Assembly: GCF_022965805.1 (NCBI RefSeq)
Contig: NC_133116.1
Coordinates: forward strand, 8,886,601-8,950,600
Direction: 5' to 3'
Origin: Primulina eburnea
Taxonomy: Eukaryota > Streptophyta > Magnoliopsida > Lamiales > Gesneriaceae
Length of the DNA: 64,000 nt
Under the pieces are notes generated by a model. It was not told the origin of the DNA, did no database searches, and saw nothing but the letters and a program-made list of their open reading frames with translations. This document shows positions 10,527 through 20,807 of this stretch, piece by piece. Position numbers and translations under genes: made by a program. Numbering within the stretch: the stretch's first letter is position 1; each line of letters starts with the position of its first letter.

Positions 10527-12062
10527 CAAACGTGATAACCTTGGAGAAACAAGAAGAAAGCTCCGAGAATAGCTTGAAATTCTTACGCCTTTTTGGTGAG
10601 GAGTTCGTCTGATTTTGAATCCGAACACAGTACTGTGTTCCTGTCAGAGCAGGCTACAACTGGACGTAAGTTTTGTTACGTTTAGACATGTTTTGAAATT
10701 ATGATGTTGTCAGAATTGAATAGAAACCAGATATAGTGTTTCTGCTACAATAGAGATTGTATAATCGAAGTCAGATTTAAGAATAGACTGATTATGCAAT
10801 TGTTATGAATTTCGGAGTGAAATTGATTGAGATTTGATATCAGATTTGTGTTGATATTGATTCTGACTGTACAGATATAGAGATTATGAATTGTACTGAT
10901 ACTGATTATGAATTCTGATAGTATATCTGTGATGTTGAGATTAACGGGGTATCAAGACTGTATTGTTATGCCGTGGAAATATCAGTTGATTAGATTGATC
11001 AGATTCAGTAATGAATTAGATTATACCTTGTTCAGATATGGATCAGATTATATACTTATTTGAGTATTGATCAGAACAGGTTCTGAATTGAATTATATAC
11101 TGATATTGTATTTATGTGATTGTCATTGCCAGACCGGGTATGGACAGATCAGAATACAAGACTTCGTCTTCGTCAGACCGGGACGACAAAGGTATAAATA
11201 AATGTTGATTCGGGATTGCACAACTCAAGTTAGGTTTGACTTGAGTTTCCCTAAATCACATACTTTATTTATTGCATTGATATCTGCAGATTATCAGATT
11301 GATAAGTTAATGTGTTGACTTAGAACAGAGTCAGAGTCCGAGTCTAGGGCAGACAGCCTAGCTAGGGCAGAACCGCCGAGTCTTTCTCAGAACCTATAAG
11401 ACTCTAGACTTACGGTGTATCGACGCGCTTAAATTTAGATCGACGTTTAATGTAGACACTCGATACAGCATACCGAAGTCTAAATTAGATCGGGATCCCT
11501 AGATTAGAATGAGAGATGAGTCAAGTCTTAGATAGTGAGACTAGAGTTTGATTTACAGATCCGTATTAATTATGTTTCGTAGATTACGATTCATGTTTTA
11601 TTTACAGACTTGTATTGATACATGTTGTTGATTATGCTACATGTGATAAGATATAATTCATGCTTTTATATATGTTTTATATGCTTGCATGATTACATTG
11701 TTTATACTGGGATATTTATATCTCACCGGAGTATCCGGCTGTTGTCTTGTTTTGTATGTGTGCATGACAACAGGTGGGACAGGATCGGGGTCCAGAAGAA
11801 GATGAGAGATCAAGATTAGAGTGGTGATTCCGGACTTAGATGTAGATAGGTTTCATTACTAGATCACAGTAGTTGAACCGTAGTTTTAAACTAGATGTAT
11901 GAAGTACAAGATTTGTAATTATTATACTGGTTTGTATAATAGATTGATTCCATTACCTTCCACAATTACATTTTAAAAAGAAAATTTTTAGACCCTGTTT
12001 ATCTGAATTGATAATTAGTCCCAATGACGATTAAGAAGATGATTAGCGTCCGGGTCCCCACA
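10103..12062 (+). repeat. Gypsy-A 3' LTR (complete, 1,960 bp)
   Basis: It starts TGTAAGGCCC and ends CCCCACA. It contains three GC-rich hairpins (10267-10445), a (TA)n run and no credible gene; ORFs inside it (for example 10308-10628 minus) are translations of the palindromes. It is followed directly by Copia-1 sequence. Confidence 0.95.
10267..10445. repeat. Three GC-rich hairpins in Gypsy-A 3' LTR
   Basis: Arms at 10267-10280/10289-10302, 10338-10351/10360-10373 and 10411-10425/10430-10445. Each is GGCGCCCGGGCGGT or similar against its near-perfect reverse complement, with loops of about 4-8 nt. They are spaced about 71-73 bp apart and contain CCCGGG and many CpG sites in otherwise AT-rich DNA. 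Confidence 0.88.
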
Positions 12063-12169
12063 CATGTATTCAAAGAATAATGTTTTATTGTATAATTATG
12101 ATATGTGTTATATTTACATATGTATTTTTCGTAATTTTATTTCATTGCATATTTTTTTGAAGTTCAAAT

Positions 12170-15100
12170 ATGGAAAATGCTATGAGCAAAGCTGAAGTTT
12201 GCATACCCGATAGTGGTACAACACACACTATCCTCCGAGATAAAAGATATTTCTTGGAACTAAAACCAACAAAAACAACGGTGAATACAATATCAGGTCC
12301 TGTAGACTTGATTAAAGGATGTGGTAAAGCACAATTTTTGTTACCTAATGGTACAAAATTTTTGATCAATGATGCTTTATATTCACCACAATCGAAAAGA
12401 AATTTGTTGAGTTTTAATGATATATATTCCCATGGGTATGATACTCAAACAATGAATGAAGGGAATGAGAAATATATGTGTCTTATCACATATAAATCAG
12501 GAAAGAAATATGTGATTGAAAAACTACCAATGCTCCCTACTGGATTGCATTATACACATATAAGTCCCATTGAATCAAACATGGTAGTTGATAATTCTTC
12601 GATATTAACCAATTGGCATGATCGATTGGGACATCCTGGTTCAACAATGATGTGAAGAATTATAGAAAATACACATGGTCATCCACTGAAAGACCAGAAG
12701 ATCTTTCAGAATAATAAGTTTCAATGTAAAGCATGTTTTCTTGGAAAACTTATTATAAGACCATCACCAGTCAAGATTATTGTATGTCTATGGGAATCAG
12801 TTTCCCGATTATACAATCAAGAAAATTAGACTTGATAATGCTGGTGAATTTACTTCCCAGACTTTCAATGATTATTGTATGTCTATGGGAATCATTGTTG
12901 AGCATCATGTTGCTCATGTACATACACAGAATGGATTGGCTGAATCATTGATTAAACTTCTGCAAATGATTGCTAGACCAATGATTATGAAAACAAAGCT
13001 CCCTATTTCTATATGGGGACATGCAATTTTACATGCTACTTCATTAATTCGCATCAGACCAAGTGCATATCATAAATACTCCCCATTACAGCTTGCATTT
13101 GGTAAAGAACCAGACATTTCTCATCTGAAAATTTTTGGATGTATGGTGTATGTGCCTATTGCACCACCACAACGAAAGAAAATGGGACCTCAAAGAAAGG
13201 TTGGAATTTATATCGGTTATGATAGTCCATCAATCATTCGATATCTTGAACCTCAGACAGGCGACGTGTTCACAGCACGTTTTGCTGATTGTCATTTTAA
13301 TGAGGAAATCTTCCCAATGTTAGGGGGAGAACAGAAACATACCGAAAAGGAAATTACATGGTATGTATCATCATTGTTACATCTGGATCCAAGAACAAAA
13401 CAATGTGAAAAAGATGTATAACAAATTGTACACTTGCAAAGAATAGCAAATCAAATACCAGATGCATTTGCAGACACAAAAGGGATAACTAAATCATATA
13501 TGCATGCTGCAAATGCCCCTGCTCGAATTGAAATTCCAAAGAAACAAATGGAAGATACTGATGATGTCATTAAACGCCTGAAGCGTGGAAGGCCAGTCGG
13601 TTCCAAGGATAAAAATCCTCGAAAAAGAAAATTCATAGAGAAACACGATGATCACAAAATAAAGAATGATGTTTCTGAAGAAACACATGATGATCATAAA
13701 ATATAGAATAGTGTTCCTGAAGAAACACATGATGATGAAAATGTTCTGTCAGAACCACAAACTGACGAGAATCATGAAATCTCTATCAATTACATTAATA
13801 CTGGAAAAATATGGAACCGAAAAGATATAGATGAAATTGATGATATATTTTCTTATAATGTGGCAATCGACATCATAAATGATAACGAAGATCATGAACC
13901 AAAATCTTTTAGGGAATGTAAAAATCGCCAGGATTGGATAAAATGGAAAGATGTCATCCAGGTTGAATTAGATTCGCTAAATAAACGTAAAGTTTTTTGG
14001 ACCTATAGTCCTTACACCTGAAGGTGTAAAACCTGTTGGATACAAATGGATTTTTATTCGAAAGCGAAATGAGAAAAATGAAATAGTAAGATATAAAGCT
14101 CGACTTGTTGCACAAGGTTTTTCTCAAAGGCTTGGAATTGATTATGAAGAGACGTATTCTCCTGTGATGGATGCAATTACGTTTCGGTATTTGATTAGCT
14201 TGGCGGTATCTGAAAATTTAGAAATGCGTCTTATGGATGTTGTTACAGCTTACTTATATGGATCACTTGATAGTAATATATATATGAAAATCCCTGAAGG
14301 ATTTAAGATGCCTGAAGCACAAAGTTCAAAACCCAGGGAATGTTATTCTGTGAAATTACAAAGATCATTATATGGGTTAAAGCAATCAGGTCGAATGTGG
14401 TATAATCGACTAAGTGATCACTTGATGAAAAAGGGATATGTAAATAATTCAATATGCCCTTGTGTTTTCATTAAGAAAACAACATCCGGATGCGTAATTA
14501 TTGTTGTATATGTTGATGATTTAAACATCATTGGAACGAATAAAGAAATTCAAGAAGTTGTGTAATACTTGAAGGAAGAATTTGAAATGAAGGATCTTGG
14601 AAAAACCAAGTATTGTCTGGGTTTACAAATTGAACAAAAAGAATGTGGAATGTTTGTTCACCAGACAAATTATACAGAAAAGATCCTTAAACGTTTTAAT
14701 ATGGATAAAGCAAATCCTTTAAGTACTCCAATGATTGTTAGATCATTAAACATAGAAAAGGATCCATTCCGACCATGTGAAGAAGATGAAGATATTCTTG
14801 GTCCAGAAGTACCATATCTAAGTGCTATTGGTGCCCTTATGTATCTTACAAATTGTACAAGGCCTGATATATCTTTTGCCGTCAATTTGTTGACAAGATT
14901 TAGCACATATCCAACAAAGAGACACTGGAACGGAATTAAACATATATTCCGTTATCTACGAGGAACGACAGACTTGAGACTTTTGTATTCAAAAGATGCT
15001 AATCCAAGTATAATTGGTTATGCCGATGCTGGATACTTATCTGATCCACACAAGGCACGTTCCCAAACTGGATATGTTTTTACTCATGGAGGCACTGCAA

Positions 15101-15507
15101 TTTCTTGGCGTTCACAGAAACAAACGCTCGTAACAACTTCATCAAATCATGCCGAGATTATTGCACTACATGAAGCAAGTCGTGAATGTGTGTGGTTAAA
15201 ACCAATGACCCAACATATTCAAATCTCATGCGGATTATCATTCGACGAGAAGCCTGTGATACTATATGAAGATAATGCTGCATGTGTTGCTCAAATGAAA
15301 GAGGGATATATAAAAAGCGACAGAACTAAACATATTCCTCCTAAGTTCTTCGCATTCACCAAGGAGCTTGAGAAGAATAAATGTATTGATGTTCGTCACA
15401 TTCAATCAAGTGAAAACTCATCAGATCTCTTCACAAAGGCACTTCCTACGTCAATATTCAGAAAGCACATATATAATATTGGGATGCGCAATCTACGAAA
15501 TTTGTGA
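12170..15507 (+). pseudogene. Copia-1 pol (protease-integrase-RT-RNase H), broken
   Basis: Domains in order: protease (PDSGTTHTI, active-site Asp kept), integrase zinc-binding region (HDRLGHPG), part of the integrase core, the RGRPVGSKDKNPRKRK basic linker, reverse transcriptase (MDVVTAYLYGSLDSNIYMKIPEGF, YVDDLNII) and RNase H (ADAGYLSDPH; YEDNAACVAQMKEG). Lesions against Copia-2: TGA at 12653-12655; about 190 bp of integrase core replaced by a short filler near 12775-12800; TAA at 13419-13421; TAG near 13704; an inserted base near 13995; TAA at 14563-14565. The C-terminal RNase H is intact here but frameshifted in Copia-2. Confidence 0.9.
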
Positions 15508-15671
15508 AGAATTGTTCATGTCAACATCAAGGGGAGTTTACGTGACTGCACTCTTTTTCCCTTACTATGGTTTTTATCCCAATGGGTTTTTCCAAGTAAG
15601 GTTTTTAACGAGGCAGTACAAAACACGTAATGAAGACATCATCGTATCATGATCATCATCACAAGGGAGAG

Positions 15672-15947
15672 TGTTGAAATAAATGATTTGAATATTGAAA
15701 AGTAATAGTTGAATATTTGAATGTTGAAAATAAGAATTGTAAATATTGAAAATTAGTGTGTGGTGATGTAGGTAATGATGTATTTTATTTTTGGATTATT
15801 TGTAAAGATTTCCTATAAATAGATCTCTCATTTGTGAAGAAAATTACAATTGAGTAGAGAGAAAAATATTATAAAGTGTGTAGTTTGGTAAATTTTGAGA
15901 GTTTAAGATTTTTAATTTTTACCATAAATTTTTACTTTTTCACAACA
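15672..15947 (+). repeat. Copia-1 3' LTR (276 bp)
   Basis: TGTTGAAATAA...CACAACA, same length as the Copia-2 LTRs, with an intact TATA box TATAAATAG (15814-15822). The next five bases, GCGAT, should be its target duplication; the partner lies outside the window. Confidence 0.92.
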
Positions 15948-15952
15948 GCGAT

Positions 15953-16130
15953 AACATATATTAATAATCTTTTTTCATCAATTCGGTTAGTCGATTTCGG
16001 TAGGAAAATCTGTTAATGAATATGCATATGCATGAAAAATGATGGAATAATCAGTGTAATATTTTTGGAAAAATAAAATCTAAATTCATAAAATATGACC
16101 ATTAATCTTTTTTTAAAAAAATATAATAAC
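15953..16130. other. Segment paralogous to the upstream region of gene A
   Basis: About 170 bp align with 39200-39365 at roughly 80 % by eye, sharing the word AATGAATATGCATATGCATG and TAAATTCATAAAATATGACC. At 39.2 kb this segment lies 240-400 bp upstream of the gene A start codon. It is therefore probably the promoter remnant of a duplicated LRK10L gene. Confidence 0.65.
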
Positions 16131-16556
16131 TGTTAACATGGTCTTGCCTCTCATAAGATTAAAAATGAGGGATTTATCAGTTAATCATGAAAAAAATATG
16201 TTTTTCAGTGTCATCTGTTGTGTTTTGTTCTGATTTGTATTCGAAATTCGTACAGTTCAAATCGTGTAAATATATATGTATCTTTGTTATTTGTTATGAT
16301 CGATCAGTCTCCCTTGCTGAATATTTCATAAATTACTCATCTCTTACTCTTCCTCCCTAAATAAGGGTGAAAAACAATTAGACAAGAAGGAAAAAAAGAT
16401 GTTACGAGGCTAGTGATGATCAATCCAAAATTATTGTTATAGTTCTGCTTTAGTACTTGTAGAATTCATTTCCTGACATTCCGGATTTTGTTTCATATAA
16501 TTGTAAATAAAATGTTTACTTGTGAGAAAACTAGTTTTGTTGTATAACGAAATACG
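16131..16556. other. Intergenic, nothing recognised
   Basis: AT-rich sequence without a credible ORF, LTR end or repeat shared with the rest of the window. Confidence 0.6.
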
Positions 16557-17352
16557 ATGCTTGTTGTTATTCGAATTTTTATTTTTCAAAAAACGCCAAT
16601 GTCATACACTCCGATCATGGGACGAAACAGTGTGCCTTCACTTGAAAGTGTTCATGAAACATTAAGAAGAATTAGTGGAATTAAGAGATCAACAATTCCA
16701 AGTGATTATATTTTGCTTCTAGAACAAATTCACTACTTACTTTGGAACCGAAAATGAGCCTGAGATATTTTTTCACAAATCAGAGCACAAGAAATTTAAA
16801 TTTTGGTATAATACTATGAATGATAACAAATTTGTGCATAACAAATAATAGAGTCTAAAAGTTAGTCCAGTCGTCATTTGTTGTAGATGATTATTTAAGA
16901 GAAGGAAAGTTTGAATAGACAACATTGAACAACATAAAAATAGAAGAAATTCACTCAAGAGAAGACAATTAACTACATGGAAATATTTTCCCATATATTT
17001 AAGAAAATTTTCTAGCTTTATGTGATCATTACATTAATAGCCCATTTGATTTAGATTTTAATTAGATGGATGTGAAAACAATATTTATCAAAAATGATAT
17101 AGAGAAAGAAGGTTATATGATATAAATTTAAAGATTCTTCTCTAATAATAGTGAGTATTTAATATGCAAGATTGAAATCTATATAAATTGAAAGTCTTAC
17201 ATTAGTGATATTTAAGATTTCAAAATGTTATATCTTCATTGAGTTTTGTTAAAAACATTATGGGCGATCATGTATACAAGAAGATTAGTGGGAGCAGAAT
17301 TTGTTTCTTGTTTGGAAAATATTAGAGTAGTCAAGGTATTGACCACTAAAAA
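16557..17352 (+). pseudogene. Old Copia pol remnant, left part
   Basis: Frames broken by stops match Copia pol in order: RRISGIKRSTIPSDYILLL and, one frame over, GTENEPEIFFHKSEHKKF...WYNTMND (start of the RT domain, 16660-16820); MDVKTIFIKNDIEKEGYM (RT core, about 17060-17120); CIYKKISGSRICFLV (about 17270-17330). It is much more decayed than Copia-1 and Copia-2. Gypsy-C inserted at its right end. Confidence 0.75.
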
Positions 17353-19523
17353 TGTAGAGCCCGTAACTTAGACTACGTATAAGCCATACATAATTCCTAG
17401 CATTTAAATTAAAATAATTTATTTTATTTGCATGAGTATTTAAATTCTTTAAATTTATTTATTTCATACAGTAGTTTAATTTTCAGCTTTTCAGTAAATT
17501 CAGTGAGGCCGGACCGGAGTTGGAGCATAGAGATAAATTTTAATATTTAGGAAATATTACTAGAATTTATTTAAGCTAAATAAATAGTGATTTTAGTGTA
17601 AAATAAATTTTTTGGGATTATCTAATTAAGTTGAGATAGAATAGTAAATAGAGTTAGATAATTAATTCCTTAATTCCATAAAATATAAAATGAGTGGATT
17701 AAACACTAGAGATTTAAAATACTTGATTTAAGAAATATTTCCTCCCATTATCCTTGAAGTTTCGGCCCTCCCATTTATTTGTTTGAGATTGATGCCAACT
17801 CAATTCTTTGATCTCTTCCTTACCCATTTTTGTGAGATAAATTTCCTCATCATTTTTTTTTAATCCTCATTTAAGTAATAAATACACAATTATCCCATCC
17901 CATTTGTTGTACAAGGAATCGGCCATCATCCATCCTAGGAGATTTGATAGCAACAATTATTCCATCCTTTATTTATCCCCTAAACTTTTCTAGATAATTA
18001 TTTTTCCCTCAACTTTTATCTGTACCAAATGATTTAATTAAGCAATTTTTCCCCTTGCATCTATACTAAATAATCGACCAAATACACCCCTCATCCCATT
18101 AAAAATCTTTTGATATCATGCAAGTATCCTTTCACTCAATCTAGAAGATAATTCTTCCCCTTTATCTAGCAAACCTCCCCTTCTCTCCTAACCATTTCCC
18201 CTATCATTATTTCGAGATTTTCAGAGTGATAGAGAGATTATTTTCGTGAGTTTTCAGAAGGGTTTTTAGGTAAAGAAATCGAGTGCCAAGGAAGAGAGAA
18301 AAGAAGGAAGATAAGCGCTCCGTCTCCTCCGCGCCGTATCGTCCATTCCTTTCGTTTTTCTTTCAAACGAAAACCAGGCATGTCTAGATTCTTTCAAACC
18401 TCAATCAAGTCATATATTGAATCTTTATTATCACATGTGCATGATTTGTTTATCACAAAAACCGAAATATGGACAGCAAGTTCTTAAAATTTTCTGCACA
18501 GATTTTTTTTGAGTGCTTTTCATGCTTCACGTTTTCTGTGGTTTTTGATGGTTCCAGGGTATGGCTCGTTCTCGGGGCTCGAGGCTACATATAGACATGT
18601 ACTAGGACATGTTATGGTCATGATAGGACGTTGGTTCCAGTCCCATAACCGCTGGAAATTCAGAATGACAGCAACCTCTCCCCTTGCATCTCATGTGTTC
18701 GAAAAGTTCATGTTTGCTGTCATTTCGGGGTTTGATCTGGTCATGGCTGCCACAAGGCCTATATCCATGGTTAGATCACTCCCCTAGCGTGTCTCAAACA
18801 TGACTAAGTCGCCCTTTTGGTGGCTTGGTCCATGGCTCATCGGTTTTTAAATAAAACACCAAAACAGTCCCTCCCCTCTCGGCCCCCTTCGGTTTTGACA
18901 GCAACTGGTGTATTCGGATTTCGTGGTTGGTATGAATCTTGGTTGGCCTAAAGCCCTTAGCCACGGTTCATACCATACCCCAAGATGTCTAGATCGTGAC
19001 ATGGTCAATTAAATGGCCACTGGAACGAAAAGGGACATCAAACGAAGTAGTGCATCCCATGCGCGCAGAATTGTGTCTCGGTTGGAATTTCGGGATGGTT
19101 GCTGGGATGGTTCAAATTGTGGCTGGCCAAAAGCCCTTAGCCATGGTTCGAATCATTCCTTAGGACGTTGGTAAGGGTCTCTGGTCAGTAGTTCACGCCC
19201 CAATGGCCAATAGACTCGAAAACAACACAAGACAAGCGAGTGCACAACTGCTGGAAATTTACAGCAAGTTGCTGTGTCGTTCAGAAGGCCCGTTTGAGTT
19301 CTTGGTTGGCTTTTAGCCTATGGCCTTGGACTAGACAGTGCCTCACTGAGTTAGGGAGGTCATGTTTTTGACCGTTTGTCATTCGGATCATTTTTGAGGT
19401 CGTACGAGAATTTACGGTGCAACGTGCCAAATTGACTCTCGAAAGAGCGTTTCACGTTTTGGCCTCCGTTTCACATGAATTCGACCCTCATCATTTTAGG
19501 AGCATAATTTCAGTATGTTTAGC

Positions 19524-19592
19524 GTATTTTAATCATGACACGATGACGGTTCAATGTTGGTTCGGGTTGGTTCGGAGTCATGATTAAAATAC
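19524..19592. repeat. Perfect 16-bp inverted repeat in Gypsy-C 5' LTR
   Basis: GTATTTTAATCATGAC at 19524-19539 is exactly reverse-complemented at 19577-19592 around a 37-nt spacer rich in GGTTCGG. It is conserved in the 3' LTR at 25539-25554/25592-25607. Confidence 0.9.
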
Positions 19593-19847
19593 GGAGTCGT
19601 TAAGCGTAATTGTCAAAATTTTCCATCTTTAGTGCATCATTCACCCAAGAAAAAATCTATTGCATATTTTATGGCATATTTAGGTCGCAGCGAGCCTGGG
19701 AACGATCCATTCCAGTTGGTAAAAAATTTCAGGATATTTTCATTATCGTCAGTTAATTATTTTACGTGCATGAATACAGAAAATGATATTTTTGAGATTT
19801 ATGCGATATGACTTGTGGTTCATTCACTATGTGGGAGCATTATCATA

Positions 19848-19990
19848 CGGTCGCCAGTGACCGCTCAGTTCAGGTTGGTACCACCCGGTCGCCAGTGACC
19901 GATCAGTTCAGGATGGTACCATCGGGTCTTCAGTGACCGCCAGCTCAGTTCCAGGCTCCCCGATAGTCAGTTACCGATCAGTTCAGCTTA
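19848..19990. repeat. 38-bp tandem repeats in Gypsy-C 5' LTR
   Basis: Units starting at 19848 and 19886, then degraded units from about 19924, share CGGTCGCCAGTGACCG (itself an inverted repeat) followed by CTCAGTTCAGG and GGTACCA. The copy in the 3' LTR is at 25862-26004. Confidence 0.85.
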
Positions 19991-20575
19991 GTGCAGTGGC
20001 CACAGGCGTAAAACATAATCTCAACAGAAAATTTTATCAGTTATTTCAGTACAGGCTCCAAGGAGCAAATATTTTTACTGTGATTATCAGTTCAGTTATG
20101 CACGTATTATAATTGCTCAGATCAGTTTATTTTCAGCATGAGTACAGATTATTTTCAGCATGCCTCATGACATGAAATTTTATCCCATGGTTATTATAAT
20201 TCAGATTTTTACTCGTTACCTGCAATATATGCATGCTGAGTCTTTAGACTCACTAGACTTGATTGTTGTAGGTACTGATGAGGTTAGGGCCGAGGGCGGG
20301 GACCAGTGAGCCAGCTTGGGTCGGCAGTAGTGGCACCCGAGGACCTCAGTGCAGCAGTGTTTATTTTATTCCGCAAACTAATATTTTTATCAGTCATCGA
20401 ACATTTTAAATTGTTGTTGTTGGAAAATGATTATTTTATTCCGCTGCTTTATTTTAAACATTGAACTTGATTCACCGGTTGATTTTATGAGTAAGGCCAA
20501 TTAAGTTCTTTTAAAAAGAAAATTTTTAATTTTCCGCAAATTTTAAAGCAAGAAGTTTTAGAGGGCCTTTACAAT

Positions 20576-20587
20576 TGGTATCAGAGC
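20576..20587 (+). promoter_or_regulatory. Primer-binding site of Gypsy-C
   Basis: TGGTATCAGAGC, two bases after the 5' LTR end; complementary to initiator-Met tRNA. Confidence 0.92.
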
Positions 20588-20807
20588 GGTGGTTTTGTAT
20601 AGGGTTACACTACTACTGACCGCGAGAAGCTCACGAATCCACGTCTTCGGTCTGTAAGTTTTCAGTTCAGCATTTTGTTCAGCAGTTTATTTATAGCATG
20701 AATTTATTTTGTCAGCATGCTTCCAGACTTTCAGTATTTCAGTGTTCAGTTATAATAAATTATGGAATTATGCATGTTAGTTACATACGGGTTTTGTATG
20801 GAACAGT

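Larger units (their letters stand above)
1..12062 (+). mobile_element. Gypsy-A: gag-only Ty3/gypsy LTR retrotransposon, 5' end outside window
   Basis: Long terminal repeats of about 1.96 kb flank an interior that starts with a primer-binding site matching plant initiator-Met tRNA (TGGTATCAGAGC, 1872-1883) and ends with a purine tract (10091-10102). The 5' LTR is cut by the window edge: base 1 corresponds to base 10271 of the 3' LTR. Only gag is open; pol is shredded. By eye I count about nine substitutions over about 1.8 kb of LTR, so insertion was recent although pol is old. It is inserted in Copia-1, which resumes at 12063, and is itself split by Gypsy-B (4098-8544). Its left target duplication cannot be checked. 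Confidence 0.9.
12063..15947 (+). mobile_element. Copia-1: right part of a Ty1/copia element split by Gypsy-A
   Basis: Closely similar to Copia-2 (50353-54415) from the gag-pol spacer to the end of the 3' LTR (15672-15947). Its gag and 5' LTR must lie left of the window, beyond Gypsy-A. The junction at 12062/12063 falls inside the spacer between gag and pol. It carries several nonsense mutations, a frameshift and an integrase deletion, so it is dead. Confidence 0.92.
17353..20573 (+). repeat. Gypsy-C 5' LTR (3,221 bp)
   Basis: Near-identical to 23379-26587. It contains a perfect 16-bp inverted repeat (19524-19539/19577-19592) and a 38-bp-period tandem array (19848-19990). Several short ORFs (for example 18509-18787) recur at the same place in the other LTR and have no homology. 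Confidence 0.95.

Noticed and set aside
13451..13730. Minus-strand ORFs over the basic linker of Copia-1 (also 51958-52222)
   Set aside because: Shadows of the tandem HDDHKI-coding repeats in pol.
15672..15947. A solo LTR near the duplicated promoter
   Set aside because: It is continuous with Copia-1 pol on its left, so it is that element's 3' LTR.
18509..18787. 92-aa ORF also present at 24536-24814
   Set aside because: Lies in both Gypsy-C LTRs; no homology, and conserved only because the LTRs are copies.
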